Positions 19,127 to 28,125 are shown, numbered from the stretch's first letter. The stretch is DNA of 56,254 nt from an uncultured Clostridia bacterium (GCA_947589665.1 CANQBJ010000008.1:1-56254), one strand, 5' to 3'. Program-made: numbers and translations. Notes: a model not told the origin generated them from the letters alone.

Positions 19127-19381
19127 TAAATTTTTGTTTAGCGACCTCTCCACCGCCTACCGGCGGTCCCCCTCCCCTTGCGAAGGGGAGGTCATTTACC
19201 GCAAGGCTGTGACCAAAGCATAATTACTATTTATTCTAAGTAAATAAGCAACCTTGAAAGGCGCACACCTAAAGCTCCCCATTCGCAAGGGGAGCTGTCA
19301 GCCGCGGCAAAAGCTTATATAAAAATAGCTGTGAGCGGGGCTGACTGAGAGGTCGAACCTATTCTTATAAACAAAAATTTA
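19127..19381 (+). repeat. Interspersed repeat copy R5 (MITE-like)
   Basis: A 255-bp copy with both ends intact: TAAATTTTTGTTTA at 19127-19140 and TAAACAAAAATTTA at 19368-19381. A TA at each outer edge fits target duplication by a TA-specific transposase. The first hairpin is ACCGCC/GGCGGT, a third version of this covarying stem. It lies between tsaE and the small Xre gene and is the only clear content of that gap apart from the hairpin at 19402-19453. Confidence 0.9.
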
Positions 19382-19401
19382 TATTTATACATATCAAAAA
19401 A

Positions 19402-19453
19402 TAAGAGGTTATCACATTATCAATCAACTATAATGTGACAACCTCATTTTTTT
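19402..19453. terminator. Bidirectional terminator-like hairpin
   Basis: Stem GAGGTT-a-TCACATTAT / ATAATGTGA-c-AACCTC, flanked by AAAAAATA on the left and TTTTTTT on the right, so it can end transcription on both strands. On the reverse strand it would terminate the Xre gene 18 bp after its stop. Confidence 0.75.
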
Positions 19454-19470
19454 GCATAAAACCATTCAGT

Positions 19471-19713
19471 TTATTTTATTTCCTGCTCCAGATTTTCAAA
19501 ATCCTCCGTATCAAAAAATTCCTTTAATGTTATGTCCAATCCATCACATATTTTCTTTATAGTAGATACCTGAGGACTGTTGCTTCCTCTGTTTATTATA
19601 TTATTAATAGTTGATTGAGTCATACCGCATATTGTACTCAGCTTATTTATGGTAATATTTCTTTCGTTACATAAAAAATATATTCTGTTTATAATTGCCT
19701 GTCGTAAATCCAT
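19471..19713 (-). CDS. Small Xre-family helix-turn-helix regulator
   Basis: An 80-residue protein that is almost entirely an Xre/Cro HTH domain. The recognition region is around GMTQSTINNIINRG (about residues 30-43), with KICDGLDITLKEFF after it and an acidic tail. The start at 19713 has AGGGGA 6 bp upstream; a Met five codons earlier lies within that site. No partner gene adjoins it. An imperfect inverted repeat at 19753-19774 may be its own operator. AT-rich coding resembles other free-standing regulators, but the target is unknown. Confidence 0.85.
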   Translation of the reverse strand: MDLRQAIINRIYFLCNERNITINKLSTICGMTQSTINNIINRGSNSPQVSTIKKICDGLDITLKEFFDTEDFENLEQEIK

Positions 19714-19752
19714 AAATATTCCCCTCATAAATTTATTATAAACATTTTATAA

Positions 19753-19774
19753 GGTTAACTATAAAAAGTTTACC
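19753..19774. promoter_or_regulatory. Candidate operator of the Xre regulator
   Basis: Inverted repeat GGTTAAC-N8-GTTTACC (6 of 7 pairs), 40 bp upstream of the gene. A perfect palindrome CTCAATTGAG (19774-19783) adjoins it. A reverse-strand TATAAT lies between the repeat and the start codon, but no good -35 box is spaced from it. Confidence 0.4.
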
Positions 19775-19793
19775 TCAATTGAGTTGACAATTG

Positions 19794-19822
19794 ATTTTCC
19801 CGTGACCTGGTCACGGGAAAAT
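19794..19822. repeat. 29-bp perfect palindrome, copy 1
   Basis: Perfect 14-1-14 inverted repeat: ATTTTC, CCGTG, ACC, central T, then the exact complement ending GAAAAT. No T-tail on either strand. It has the same plan as the palindrome at 39887-39919, with different but still paired middle bases. Confidence 0.85.
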
Positions 19823-19904
19823 GAGTTGTTTTATTTTAATACAATTTGGGTATTCATATGAACAGTCCGCTAAACATAAATTTTTTACACCTCAAAAAAT
19901 TCCA

Positions 19905-19940
19905 ATTTAAAAAGTGCTGTATAAACAGCACTTTTTAAAA
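19905..19940 (-). terminator. Terminator of the alpha ribosomal operon
   Basis: Stem AAAAAGTGCTGT / ACAGCACTTTTT with a 4-nt loop, 6-10 bp past the rplQ stop codon. On the reverse strand the stem's own 3' arm supplies the T run. Confidence 0.85.
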
Positions 19941-19945
19941 ATAAA

Positions 19946-20422
19946 TTAAACAAGCTCAATAATAACTTCCATTGCGCCGTCGCCGCGTCTTGTACCCAGC
20001 TTTACAATTCTCGTATAGCCGCCGCTTCTGTCAGCGTACTTAGGAGCAATTTCTTCAAAAAGCTTATTAGCCATATTAACAACAGTAGTATTTTTTCTCT
20101 TATTCTTGCCGTCTGCAGGAACCTCAACTACAGGATAGAGAACGCTGTTTATCTTTCTTCTGGCATTAAGTCTGCCGGGAGCATCCTTCTTAATAGTTTT
20201 CTCAATAGTTTCATTGCCCTTCTTAGAAGTCACCTTGACCTCTTCAAAGTTGTCCTTTTCCTTGATCGCAGCAGTTATTAACTTCTCAGCAATGCTTCTG
20301 ATCTCCTTAGCCTTAGCTTCGGTAGTCTTTATTTTGCCGTGATATAATAAATTAGTTACCTGGTTACGCAGCAAAGCCTTTCTCTGGCTTGAAGTACGAC
20401 CAAGCTTTCTATATGCAGCCAT
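19946..20422 (-). CDS. rplQ: Large-subunit ribosomal protein bL17
   Basis: A 158-residue L17, longer than the usual 115-130. It starts [21 protein letters not shown] and ends with the conserved [12 protein letters not shown]. The extra length is a Lys-rich insert at about residues 50-100, a feature I recall from other Clostridia L17 proteins. Last gene of the alpha operon, 16 bp after rpoA, with the terminator just beyond. Confidence 0.97.
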   Translation of the reverse strand: MAAYRKLGRTSSQRKALLRNQVTNLLYHGKIKTTEAKAKEIRSIAEKLITAAIKEKDNFEEVKVTSKKGNETIEKTIKKDAPGRLNARRKINSVLYPVVEVPADGKNKRKNTTVVNMANKLFEEIAPKYADRSGGYTRIVKLGTRRGDGAMEVIIELV

Positions 20423-20438
20423 TGCTAATCCTCCTTAA

Positions 20439-21392
20439 TTAATCTTCATTGGGACTTAAGCTTAAACCAAGCTCAGCCAGCTTATTAAGCACTTCCTCAA
20501 GGGACTTACGTCCGAGGTTACGTACTTTCATCATATCGTCTTCTGTCTTTCTTGTTAAGTCCTCAACAGTGTGGATACCCGCTCTCTTAAGACAGTTGTA
20601 TGAACGAACAGTAAGGTCAAGCTCCTCAATAGTCTGTTCAAGGACCTTTTCCTTGGTACCCGTTTCCTTCTCAACAAGAATTTCAGTATTTTTAGCGCTG
20701 TCGGAAAGATCAACAAACAGATTAAGATGCTCGTTCAGTATCTTGGCACCTAAGCTTACGGCATCGTCAGGCGAAATAGTACCGTCTGTCCATACCTCAA
20801 ATGTAAGCTTGTCATAGTCTGTGATCTGACCTACTCTTGTATCCTCTACCTTAAAGTTTACTCTTCTGACAGGAGTATAAAGTGAGTCTACAGGGATCAT
20901 CCTAAGGGGTTGGTCAGCTCTCTTGTTCTTAGCAGCCTCGACATAGCCACGACCCTTTGTAATCGTGATCTCCATAAAAAGCTTGCTGTCAGCACCGCCG
21001 CTTAATGTAGCAATGTGCAGATCGGGATTAAGTATCTCGATATCTGAATCGATCCTGATATCGCTTGCCTTAACCTCGCAGTCGCCTGATGCGTCTATAT
21101 AGGCGATCTTAGGCTCAAAGCTTTCGCTGTTCACCTTGATGGCAAGGTTCTTGAGATTTAAGATTATTTCGGTAACATCCTCCTTGACGCCGGGGATAGT
21201 ACTGAATTCGTGAAGAACACCGTCTATCTTGACATTGCTTACGGCAGCGCCGGGAAGAGAAGAAAGAAGTATTCTTCTCAGAGAGTTACCAAGAGTTGTG
21301 CCATAGCCTCTCTCTAAAGGCTCAACAACAAAGCAACCATAGTTATCATTTTTGTCAGTAATTTCAATACGAGGTTTTTCAAACTCAAACAC
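20439..21392 (-). CDS. rpoA: RNA polymerase alpha subunit
   Basis: A 317-residue alpha subunit. The N-terminal dimerisation domain includes [14 protein letters not shown] (about residues 36-49). The C-terminal domain includes [16 protein letters not shown] and [11 protein letters not shown], which contact UP elements and activators. The start is GTG at 21392, with GGAGG 9 bp upstream; no ATG gives the full N-terminus. It sits between rpsD and rplQ in the standard alpha operon. Confidence 0.98.
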   Translation of the reverse strand: MFEFEKPRIEITDKNDNYGCFVVEPLERGYGTTLGNSLRRILLSSLPGAAVSNVKIDGVLHEFSTIPGVKEDVTEIILNLKNLAIKVNSESFEPKIAYIDASGDCEVKASDIRIDSDIEILNPDLHIATLSGGADSKLFMEITITKGRGYVEAAKNKRADQPLRMIPVDSLYTPVRRVNFKVEDTRVGQITDYDKLTFEVWTDGTISPDDAVSLGAKILNEHLNLFVDLSDSAKNTEILVEKETGTKEKVLEQTIEELDLTVRSYNCLKRAGIHTVEDLTRKTEDDMMKVRNLGRKSLEEVLNKLAELGLSLSPNED

Positions 21393-21454
21393 TCAACCCA
21401 ACCTCCTCAATAGTTATCAAAATATTTACCACAATGTCTATATAATAGAATTTA

Positions 21455-22045
21455 TTACTTAGAATACAACTCGACAATAAGTGTTTCGTTTACAGGTAAA
21501 TCCATCTGTTCTCTCTTAGGAAGAGCATTGATGCTTCCCTTAAGACTATCATGGTCAGCAGATAACCATTCAGGAACGATACGGGTAGAAGTAACCTCAA
21601 GTATGTCCTTAAATCTCTGAAGGTCTTTCTTACTTTCCTTAATTTCAATAACATCTCCGACCTTTAAGGTAATAGAAGGAATGTTAGCCTTCTTGCCATT
21701 AACGGTAACAAGATTATGTCTTACGACCTGTCTTGCTTCCTTTCTTGTACGTCCGTAGCCTAATCTGTATACAACGCTGTCAAGTCTCATTTCAAGGAGC
21801 ATAAGTAAGTTTTCACCAGTGATGCCTGCCATCTTGTCAGCTCTCTCGTATAAGTTTCTAAACTGCTTTTCAAGCACACCGTATATAAACTTTACCTTCT
21901 GCTTTTCCTTTAACTGAACACCGTATTCACTTAACTTACGCATATTTCTCTTACGTCTGCCCATCTTCTTGGATGAACCGAGAACGCTTGGCTCTATGCC
22001 TAAGTATCTGCATCTTTTAATGATAGGACCAATCTCTCTAGCCAT
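21455..22045 (-). CDS. rpsD: Small-subunit ribosomal protein uS4
   Basis: A 196-residue S4, 16S rRNA-binding assembly initiator. The S4 RNA-binding domain spans about residues 85-150 (RLDSVVYRLGYGRTRKEARQ). The N-terminus has only one Cys, so this is the zinc-free C-minus form. S4 commonly represses its own operon by binding leader RNA; the leader at 22902-23086 is a candidate target. Confidence 0.98.
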   Translation of the reverse strand: MAREIGPIIKRCRYLGIEPSVLGSSKKMGRRKRNMRKLSEYGVQLKEKQKVKFIYGVLEKQFRNLYERADKMAGITGENLLMLLEMRLDSVVYRLGYGRTRKEARQVVRHNLVTVNGKKANIPSITLKVGDVIEIKESKKDLQRFKDILEVTSTRIVPEWLSADHDSLKGSINALPKREQMDLPVNETLIVELYSK

Positions 22046-22095
22046 TAAATAGTACCTCCATTTATATAATCAAACAAATAGTCAATAATATGAGC

Positions 22096-22497
22096 TTAGA
22101 CTCTTCTTCTCTTAGGCGGTCTGCAGCCGTTGTGAGGAACGGGAGTAACGTCCTTAATAAGAGTTACATCAAGACCTGCAGCCTGTAAAGCTCTGATAGC
22201 AGCCTCTCTGCCGCTACCGGGACCCTTTACAAATACTTCTACGGTCTTTAAGCCATAATCCTTTGCAGCGCCTGCTGCCTTTTCAGCTGCCATCTGAGCT
22301 GCATATGGAGTAGACTTCTTGGAACCTCTGAAGCCTAATTCACCTGCGCTTGCCCATGAAAGAGCATTGCCGGCAGCGTCTGTAATAGTTACGATTGTAT
22401 TATTAAAACTTGACTGTATATGAGCCTGACCACGTTCCACAACTCTCCTGTCACGACGTCTGCGGCCTCCGGCTTTTCTAACTGTCTTCTTAGCCAT
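22096..22497 (-). CDS. rpsK: Small-subunit ribosomal protein uS11
   Basis: A 133-residue S11 of the 30S platform. Recognised by [27 protein letters not shown] and the C-terminal [11 protein letters not shown]. It lies between rpsM and rpsD, the normal order. A good RBS (AAGGAGG) precedes the ATG. Confidence 0.98.
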   Translation of the reverse strand: MAKKTVRKAGGRRRRDRRVVERGQAHIQSSFNNTIVTITDAAGNALSWASAGELGFRGSKKSTPYAAQMAAEKAAGAAKDYGLKTVEVFVKGPGSGREAAIRALQAAGLDVTLIKDVTPVPHNGCRPPKRRRV

Positions 22498-22532
22498 TTG
22501 ATTAACCTCCTTAAATCAATATCAATAATTGA

Positions 22533-22901
22533 TTATTTCTTCTTATTCGCAACAGTTCTTCTGGGACCTTTTCTGGTTCTTGCGTTTGTCTTGGTCTTCT
22601 GTCCTCTTACGGGGAGACCCTTTCTGTGACGAATACCTCTGTAGCATCCGATTTCTACAAGACGCTTGATATTAAGAGCAGTCTCTCTTCTTAAATCACC
22701 CTCAACAGTCTGGGTCTCAGCAATGATATCTCTTATCTTTGCTACCTCATCATCTGTAAGGTCTCTTACTCTGGTGTCGGGATCAACACCTGCCTCAGCT
22801 AAAATTCTCTGAGAGCTTGACTTTCCGATACCATATACATAAGTAAGACCAATTTCGATACGCTTTTCTCTAGGTAAGTCTACACCTGCGATACGAGCCA
22901 T
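22533..22901 (-). CDS. rpsM: Small-subunit ribosomal protein uS13
   Basis: A 122-residue S13 of the 30S head. It begins [20 protein letters not shown] and has the usual basic C-terminal tail ([19 protein letters not shown]). It is the first gene of the alpha operon here, preceded by a separate promoter and a leader of about 185 nt instead of running straight on from rpmJ. Confidence 0.98.
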   Translation of the reverse strand: MARIAGVDLPREKRIEIGLTYVYGIGKSSSQRILAEAGVDPDTRVRDLTDDEVAKIRDIIAETQTVEGDLRRETALNIKRLVEIGCYRGIRHRKGLPVRGQKTKTNARTRKGPRRTVANKKK

Positions 22902-23086
22902 TCAATTACACCTCTTTCACTTAAAATAAATATTATAGTTTATCTCGGTATAAAATTCGATATAAGGCTTTAAAATGCGTATTCCGAGGCAGCCGCGTCC
23001 CGGAACGGTACTTGAGGCCTGCAAGGGCTCTGAACCCTCTGAAACCATAAAAAATCAGCCTTCAAACGAATAGTTACCAAGAATAA
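22902..23086 (-). promoter_or_regulatory. Structured leader RNA of the rpsM operon
   Basis: The 185-bp segment between promoter and rpsM can fold, on the reverse strand, into an enclosing stem (AAGGCT at 22964-22969 with AGCCTT at 23057-23062) holding two hairpins: TTCCG/CGGAA (22982-22986 with 23001-23005) and AGGG/CCCT (23024-23027 with 23035-23038). This three-way layout fits an autoregulatory ribosomal-protein leader, probably for S4. The ligand is inference. Confidence 0.5.
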
Positions 23087-23115
23087 AGTATACCATAGTT
23101 TGGTTGTTAAAGCAA
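23087..23115 (-). promoter_or_regulatory. Extended -10 promoter for rpsM-rplQ
   Basis: Reverse strand: TTGCTT (23110-23115), 17-bp spacer, TATACT (23087-23092), with TGG just ahead of the -10 box (extended -10). It resembles the rpsJ promoter at 36691-36719. Confidence 0.65.
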
Positions 23116-23253
23116 TAATTTTATTGTAAACTTTTTGTAAACAATTCTATATTTTGTTCAATATTTTATTGCAGCCTTTTTTTCATCAAAACATTATAAA
23201 TATAGAAAAGAATTTATAAATATATTTCCAACTCACTAAATTTCAGCGGTTAG

Positions 23254-23436
23254 AACCTCGCCGCCGCAACGTGGCAAAAGGCGAGGTTGCGACTCTTTTG
23301 GGGTCAAAAGGTATGGAATAAGATAATTCCAAGCCCCAAAAGCCGTTCGGAGGGTGTGGGAACCATCGGAAGGTTCCCACGTTTTTGGTACTTTTTTCAA
23401 AAAAGTACATAAAATTTGCTTACTTTTTAAAGTAAG
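23254..23436. repeat. Array of five hairpins between rpmJ and rpsM
   Basis: Successive inverted repeats: AACCTCGCC/GGCGAGGTT (23254-23288), CTTTTGGGG/CCCCAAAAG (23295-23342, with GGAAT/ATTCC inside), GTGGGAACC/GGTTCCCAC (23356-23380), GTACTTTTTT/AAAAAAGTAC (23388-23408) and CTTACTTT/AAAGTAAG (23419-23436). CTTTTG can pair instead with the nearby CAAAAG, giving alternative folds. No credible gene is present. The block lies between the rpmJ terminator and the rpsM promoter. Confidence 0.75.
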
Positions 23437-23469
23437 ACAAACTAAAATATCATACAAAATACATATTAA

Positions 23470-23496
23470 GAAAAGGCAAGGCTTATACCTTGCCTC
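23470..23496 (-). terminator. Terminator after rpmJ
   Basis: Stem AGGCAAGG (23474-23481) with CCTTGCCT (23488-23495), followed on the reverse strand by TTTTCTT. It lies 26 bp past the rpmJ stop and probably separates the spc and alpha transcripts at least partly. Confidence 0.65.
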
Positions 23497-23521
23497 TGCT
23501 CATATTGATTTTTAAAGGACA

Positions 23522-23635
23522 TCATCCCTGTCTCTGCTTATGCTTAGGATTGTCGCAGATAACTCTGATAGCGCCCTTTCTCTTTATTATTCTGCACTTT
23601 TCGCACATTGGCTTAACAGATGGTCTAACCTTCAT
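23522..23635 (-). CDS. rpmJ: Large-subunit ribosomal protein bL36
   Basis: A 37-residue L36 read directly from the sequence: [20 protein letters not shown] at the start and PKHKQRQG at the end. Cys11, Cys14, Cys27 and His32 form the zinc site of the C-plus type. The start has a GGAG site upstream. It sits 16 bp after infA, as in most Firmicutes. Confidence 0.97.
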   Translation of the reverse strand: MKVRPSVKPMCEKCRIIKRKGAIRVICDNPKHKQRQG

Positions 23636-23651
23636 TGTTCATTCTCCTTTC

Positions 23652-23870
23652 TCATTTGCCTCTCCAGGTAATCCTGCCCTTAGTAAGGTCATAGGGTGAC
23701 ATTTCAAGCTTAACTCTGTCACCTGGTATAATCCTTATAAAGTTCTTTCTTAGCTTACCTGAGATATGAGCAATAATCTTATGTCCATTGTCCAGCTCAA
23801 CCTGGAACATAGCGTTCGGAAGCTTATCAAGGACAGTGCCTTCAACCTCTATTACATCGTCCTTTGCCAA
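23652..23870 (-). CDS. infA: Translation initiation factor IF-1
   Basis: A 72-residue OB-fold protein that binds the ribosomal A site during initiation. [11 protein letters not shown], the [12 protein letters not shown] segment and [12 protein letters not shown] are typical. The start codon is TTG, with GGAGG 9 bp upstream; no in-frame ATG near that position would keep the family N-terminus. Confidence 0.97.
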   Translation of the reverse strand: MAKDDVIEVEGTVLDKLPNAMFQVELDNGHKIIAHISGKLRKNFIRIIPGDRVKLEMSPYDLTKGRITWRGK

Positions 23871-23895
23871 GGCTCTCTACCTCCTTCACAATCTG

Positions 23896-24177
23896 TTACA
23901 TCTTGTTATTATACTTTGCCAGAGCTTTTCTTATGTGGGAATCAAGAATATATTCTCCATTCTCCAGCTTATTCTTAATATCTTCATCTACGATATGTGT
24001 GATCCGGATATGGATATTTTTCTTTTTCTTTGGTTTTTCAAGTTTTCTCAGCTTACCGTCTGCAAGGTATACATAGCTTTCGTCATAGTCACATACTATA
24101 AATGCCATGCCCTTGTCACGGCCACTCTTTGAGAAAACTATCTGACCCTTTGAAATTCTTAGGTCCCTTGAATACAT
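23896..24177 (-). CDS. KOW-domain RNA-binding protein
   Basis: A 93-residue basic protein with an N-terminal KOW motif (KGQIVFSKSGRDKGMAFIV, about residues 10-28) and a Lys-rich middle (KPKKKK). A small L14e-like KOW protein at this spot between map and infA is seen in many Clostridia. It probably binds rRNA or mRNA; the exact role is unknown to me. Confidence 0.88.
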   Translation of the reverse strand: MYSRDLRISKGQIVFSKSGRDKGMAFIVCDYDESYVYLADGKLRKLEKPKKKKNIHIRITHIVDEDIKNKLENGEYILDSHIRKALAKYNNKM

Positions 24178-24215
24178 AATTCTTCACCCCAAACAGCCGT
24201 TAGCCGATGTATCGG

Positions 24216-24965
24216 CTATACTAAGGTAAAAAGCTCAGGCTCACCATCAGTAATGAGAACCGTATTTTCATAATGGGCAGAGTCGCTGCCGTCCTTTGTC
24301 ACAACAGTCCAGCCGTTCTTAAGAGTCTTTACTCTGTAGCCCCCTGCCGTAAGCATAGGCTCAACGGCTATTGTCATACCCCTTATGAGCCTCGGACCAA
24401 GCTTTCCCCTCCTGTAGTTAGGTACCTCAGGGTCCTCGTGCATTTCTCTTCCGATGCCATGCCCTACGTAATCACGCACTATTGAAAATCCGCTTTTTTC
24501 GGCATAGTCCTGAACAGCCGCGGATATTTCAGATAAATGATTACCTTCTTTTGCATATTCTATACCTCTGAAAAAGCTTTCCCTGGTTACGTCAATGAGC
24601 CTCTGCCTTTCGGCAGATATGCTGCCTACCGCAAAGGTCCTTGCTGCGTCACCGTGAAAGCCCTTTATATATGCTCCTGTGTCAATACTTATCATATCGC
24701 CTTCCCTAAGCGTCCTGCTGTCGGGAATGCCGTGTATGACCTCGTTGTTGACTGAGGCGCATATAGAGGCGGGATAACCATACAGACCCTTGAATGAAGG
24801 GACGGCGCCTCTTGATCTTATATATTCCTCTGCTATCTTATCAAGCTGCGCAGTGGTAATGCCGGGCTTTATCTCCCTTTCAAGAAGGTTAAGGGTCTCC
24901 CCTGTTATTCTGCCTGCCAGACGCATTGCCTCTATATGTACTTCCTTTTTAATTGTTATAGACAT
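24216..24965 (-). CDS. map: Methionine aminopeptidase, type I
   Basis: A 249-residue pita-bread metalloprotease that removes initiator Met. Metal ligands are seen in SIDTGAYIKGFHGDAAR (two Asp), VGHGIGREMHEDP (His), AVEPM (Glu) and YENTVLIT (Glu). No N-terminal zinc-finger extension. The ATG overlaps the adk stop in TAATG, which implies translational coupling. Confidence 0.97.
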   Translation of the reverse strand: MSITIKKEVHIEAMRLAGRITGETLNLLEREIKPGITTAQLDKIAEEYIRSRGAVPSFKGLYGYPASICASVNNEVIHGIPDSRTLREGDMISIDTGAYIKGFHGDAARTFAVGSISAERQRLIDVTRESFFRGIEYAKEGNHLSEISAAVQDYAEKSGFSIVRDYVGHGIGREMHEDPEVPNYRRGKLGPRLIRGMTIAVEPMLTAGGYRVKTLKNGWTVVTKDGSDSAHYENTVLITDGEPELFTLV

Positions 24966-25603
24966 TAGTTTATTCCCTCAAGAGCAGAGGCAACCTTATT
25001 GAAGATATCTTCAATATCACCAACGCCGCTGACTGTCATTAAGATACCCTTGTTCCTGTAATAATCGATTACGGGAGCAGTGGTTTCGTGATAGACCTTG
25101 AGTCTGTTCTTAACAGTTTCCTCATTGTCATCTTTTCTCTGTATAAGCTCGGCTCCGCAGTCATCACACTTGCCCTCAGTCTTAGGCGGGTTGTATGTAA
25201 GGTGATACATTTTTCCGCATTCGGGACAGCTTCTTCTGCCTGTCATACGGTCTACTATAACATCGTCTGCAACCTCATAGCATATGACCTTGTCAAGAGG
25301 TCCCGTTATATCGTCAAGACCCTCTGCCTGAGCTACATTTCTGGGATAACCGTCGAGTATATATCCCTTTTTGCAGTCGTCCTCCTTTATTCTCTCTGCA
25401 AGCATTGCAGATACTATATCGTCGGATACAAGACCGCCTGTATTCATTATCTCACTGACCTTTTTGCCAAGCTCTGTGCCTCTCTTCATCTGATCTCTCA
25501 GGAGATCGCCTGTTGAAATATGAGCAATGCCAAATTTCTTAGAGAGCATCTTGGCCTGTGTGCCCTTTCCTGCACCGGGACAGCCTATAAGAACTAATTT
25601 CAT
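24965..25603 (-). CDS. adk: Adenylate kinase (zinc-binding LID form)
   Basis: A 212-residue adenylate kinase interconverting ATP, AMP and ADP. The P-loop is GCPGAGKGTQ (about residues 7-16). The LID has CPECG and CDDCG, a four-Cys zinc site usual in Gram-positive enzymes. It follows secY after a 106-bp gap containing a hairpin, and overlaps map by one base. Confidence 0.98.
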   Translation of the reverse strand: MKLVLIGCPGAGKGTQAKMLSKKFGIAHISTGDLLRDQMKRGTELGKKVSEIMNTGGLVSDDIVSAMLAERIKEDDCKKGYILDGYPRNVAQAEGLDDITGPLDKVICYEVADDVIVDRMTGRRSCPECGKMYHLTYNPPKTEGKCDDCGAELIQRKDDNEETVKNRLKVYHETTAPVIDYYRNKGILMTVSGVGDIEDIFNKVASALEGIN

Positions 25604-25627
25604 TTTAAATCCCCCTTAATAATATGC

Positions 25628-25655
25628 TGTCTGAAATGCCTAAGCATTTCAGACA
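25628..25655. repeat. Hairpin in the secY-adk gap
   Basis: Perfect 12-bp stem TGTCTGAAATGC / GCATTTCAGACA with loop CTAA. No T run follows on the reverse strand, so it is more likely a processing or partial attenuation site than a terminator. Confidence 0.6.
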
Positions 25656-25709
25656 AAACATATTCAAAACCTTCCTGATTATTATTCCATAATATGACAA
25701 GCCCTAGGC

Positions 25710-26969
25710 TTAGTCGTTTAAAAATCCCTTATAATGACGCATGATGAGCTGTGTCTGGAGCTGCTTTACAAGCTCAAGAGCAACGCCTGATACGATAAGG
25801 AGGGTAGTTCCTCCAAAGCCCATATTCATACCTGTTACCCACTCAAGTACTATCGGGAGCAATGCTATAAGCGCATATGCTATAGCGCCTATAAGTGATA
25901 CTCTGTCAACTATAGTCTGGATATAATCTGATGTTGGCTTGCCGGGTCTGATACCGGGGATAAAGCCGCCGCTCTTCTTCATATTCTCTGCAACCTCTAC
26001 GGGGTTGAAGGAGAAGGATGTATAGAAGAAAGTGAAACAGAATATAAGAATAACATATAATATAGTACCAAAGGGAAGTACTCCCTTTATAAAGTAGTCA
26101 AATGACAGCCATCTGCTTATTCTGCCTAAAAGGTTACTCTGTATAAGCTGATTGATAGTCTGTGGGAACTGTAAAAGTGAAATAGCAAAGATAATAGACA
26201 TAACACCTGCAATATTTACCTTAATGGGAATATATGAGCTCTGACCGCCTAAATATCTGTTGCCTACAAGCTTCTTTGAGTACTGAACGGGTATTCTTCT
26301 TTCGCCGTCCTGTACGAAAATAACAAATGCCATAGCAAGTGCTAAAACGGCAAGTATCACCAATATAATGAGCCAGCCCATAGACCTGCCCTGTGCCATA
26401 ACCGCAAGAGCCTTTATACCATCGTCAAGGTTCTGGAGGATATTGGCGAAAATGATGAAGGATGCGCCGTTACCGATACCTACATCGGTAAGCTTTTCAC
26501 CTAACCACATTATGAAGATAGTACCTGTAACCATTGTGATAAGTCCTACAATGTATACGAACCAGTTAGGGTTAGTGAAGGCTGTATGAACAGTATATAT
26601 CTGACCTGAACCCTGGAGTATTGAAAGGAGAACGGCAGAAATTCTCGTATACTGAGATATCTTCTTTCTTCCTTCCTCTCCGTCCTTGCTTATTTCCTCC
26701 AGCTTTGGAATAGCAACTGTCAAAAGCTGCATAATGATGGAGGCATTGATATATGGTCCGATACCCATAGCAAATACTGTACCGTAGTTACCGCCTGTAA
26801 TAAGAGAATACAGTGTATTCTGAGTATCTGTATTTGCAAGAGCGTTTACATCAAGACCGGGGATCGGCAGGTGAGTACCGATCCTTACTAAAAAGAGTAC
26901 TAAAAGCATATATAATATTTTAGTACGGATCTCCTTAACTGCAAAAGCATTTCTCAATACGCTTAACAA
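25710..26969 (-). CDS. secY: Protein translocase subunit SecY
   Basis: A 419-residue channel protein with ten hydrophobic segments. Family motifs include LPIPGLDVN in the first periplasmic part, GIGPYINASIIMQLL (plug and TM2 region) and the cytosolic GGFIPGIRPGKPTSDYI. It starts with TTG immediately after the rplO stop (TAA then TTG), with an AGGTGA site upstream. It forms the Sec channel with SecE and SecG, which are elsewhere. The secreted enzymes in this window depend on this pathway. Confidence 0.98.
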   Translation of the reverse strand: MLSVLRNAFAVKEIRTKILYMLLVLFLVRIGTHLPIPGLDVNALANTDTQNTLYSLITGGNYGTVFAMGIGPYINASIIMQLLTVAIPKLEEISKDGEEGRKKISQYTRISAVLLSILQGSGQIYTVHTAFTNPNWFVYIVGLITMVTGTIFIMWLGEKLTDVGIGNGASFIIFANILQNLDDGIKALAVMAQGRSMGWLIILVILAVLALAMAFVIFVQDGERRIPVQYSKKLVGNRYLGGQSSYIPIKVNIAGVMSIIFAISLLQFPQTINQLIQSNLLGRISRWLSFDYFIKGVLPFGTILYVILIFCFTFFYTSFSFNPVEVAENMKKSGGFIPGIRPGKPTSDYIQTIVDRVSLIGAIAYALIALLPIVLEWVTGMNMGFGGTTLLIVSGVALELVKQLQTQLIMRHYKGFLND

Positions 26970-27413
26970 TTAAATCACCTCAGCTTTTCCGCCGGCAGCC
27001 TCGATCTTCTCCTTAGCTGATGCGCTGAAATAGTTTACCTGAACAGTAAGCTTCTTGCTGAGCTCACCGTTGCCCAAAACCTTAACACCGTCTCTTACAT
27101 GACTTACGATACCCTTATTCATCAATGCCTCTGCATTAACGACCTCACCATCTTCGAATCTGTCATTTAAAAGACTGATATTTATGGCAACAATGTCCTT
27201 AGTATTAATACACTTGAAACCTCTCTTGGGAATTCTTCTGTAAAGAGGCATCTGACCGCCCTCAAAGCCCGGTCTTACACCGCCGCCTGAACGTGCGTTC
27301 TGACCCTTATGTCCCTTGCCTGCAGTCTTGCCATTGCCTGAGCCATGACCTCTGCCTGTTCTGAACTTATCGGACCTTGAGCCTTCAGCAGGTCTTAAAT
27401 CACTTAATAACAT
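26970..27413 (-). CDS. rplO: Large-subunit ribosomal protein uL15
   Basis: A 147-residue L15. The Gly-rich N-terminal arm ([20 protein letters not shown]) and [18 protein letters not shown] are typical. The start is the ATG at 27413 with GGAGG 9 bp upstream; a GTG three codons earlier is closer than usual. The stop touches the secY TTG. Confidence 0.97.
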   Translation of the reverse strand: MLLSDLRPAEGSRSDKFRTGRGHGSGNGKTAGKGHKGQNARSGGGVRPGFEGGQMPLYRRIPKRGFKCINTKDIVAINISLLNDRFEDGEVVNAEALMNKGIVSHVRDGVKVLGNGELSKKLTVQVNYFSASAKEKIEAAGGKAEVI

Positions 27414-27430
27414 TGAAAACACCTCCTTAA

Positions 27431-27604
27431 TTAGATTTCCTCTACTTTAACCAGGTGCTTGACCTGATCTATCATACCTCTGACAGCAGCATTGTCCTGC
27501 TGCTCAACAGTATTGCCTGGCTTTCTCAAGCCAAGAGCCTGTACAGTCTTCTTGTGCTTAGGGATAGCACCTATTGTAGACTTAACTAAAGTAATCTTTA
27601 ACAT
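27431..27604 (-). CDS. rpmD: Large-subunit ribosomal protein uL30
   Basis: A 57-residue L30 read directly from the sequence. It begins [12 protein letters not shown] and contains [17 protein letters not shown] and a C-terminal [13 protein letters not shown]. It fits exactly between rpsE and rplO, the standard position. GGAGG precedes the ATG. Confidence 0.97.
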   Translation of the reverse strand: MLKITLVKSTIGAIPKHKKTVQALGLRKPGNTVEQQDNAAVRGMIDQVKHLVKVEEI

Positions 27605-27618
27605 CTCAGTATCCTCCC

Positions 27619-28125
27619 TTAGCCCATAATTTCTTCTACAGTCTTACCGCGAAGTCTTGCTGCCTTCTCGGGAGAAGTAGCTGCTGCAAGTCCCTCAAGT
27701 GTAGCGTTTACAACATTTTTCTTATTTCTTGAGCCTAAAGACTTAGTCCTGATATTCTTGATACCGGCAAGCTCTATAACGGCTCTTGCAGGACCGCCTG
27801 CAATAACGCCTGTACCTTCCGGAGCAGGCTTAAGAAGAACGCTTGAGCTGCCGAACTTACCGTAGATCTCGTGGTAAATACTGTTGTTTTCATTTCTTTC
27901 AACATATATAAGGTGCTTTGTTGCATCGTCCTTACCCTTGCGGATAGCGTCGGGAATTTCCATAGCCTTGCCTAAGCCGACACCGACATGACCATTTTCG
28001 TCGCCTACTACTACCAAAGCAGCAAAACGGAAAGTACGACCGCCTTTAACAACCTTTGTTACTCTCTTGATTGTTACGACCTTGTCCTTAAGATCAAGAG
28101 TACTTGCATCGATTTTATTTCTCAC
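27619..28125 (-). CDS. rpsE: Small-subunit ribosomal protein uS5
   Basis: A 168-residue S5 involved in decoding fidelity. It has the N-terminal double-stranded RNA-binding-like domain ([20 protein letters not shown]) and [23 protein letters not shown] C-terminal motif (here [19 protein letters not shown]). The start is GTG with AGGAGGG 6 bp upstream. Confidence 0.97.
   Translation of the reverse strand: MRNKIDASTLDLKDKVVTIKRVTKVVKGGRTFRFAALVVVGDENGHVGVGLGKAMEIPDAIRKGKDDATKHLIYVERNENNSIYHEIYGKFGSSSVLLKPAPEGTGVIAGGPARAVIELAGIKNIRTKSLGSRNKKNVVNATLEGLAAATSPEKAARLRGKTVEEIMG

Noticed and set aside
19784..19789. Forward-strand TTGACA upstream of the 29-bp palindrome
   Set aside because: No -10 partner or forward-strand gene follows; chance match in AT-rich sequence.
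23236..23457. 73-codon reverse-strand frame between rpmJ and rpsM
   Set aside because: It lies entirely over the hairpin array and has no RBS or recognisable protein features.
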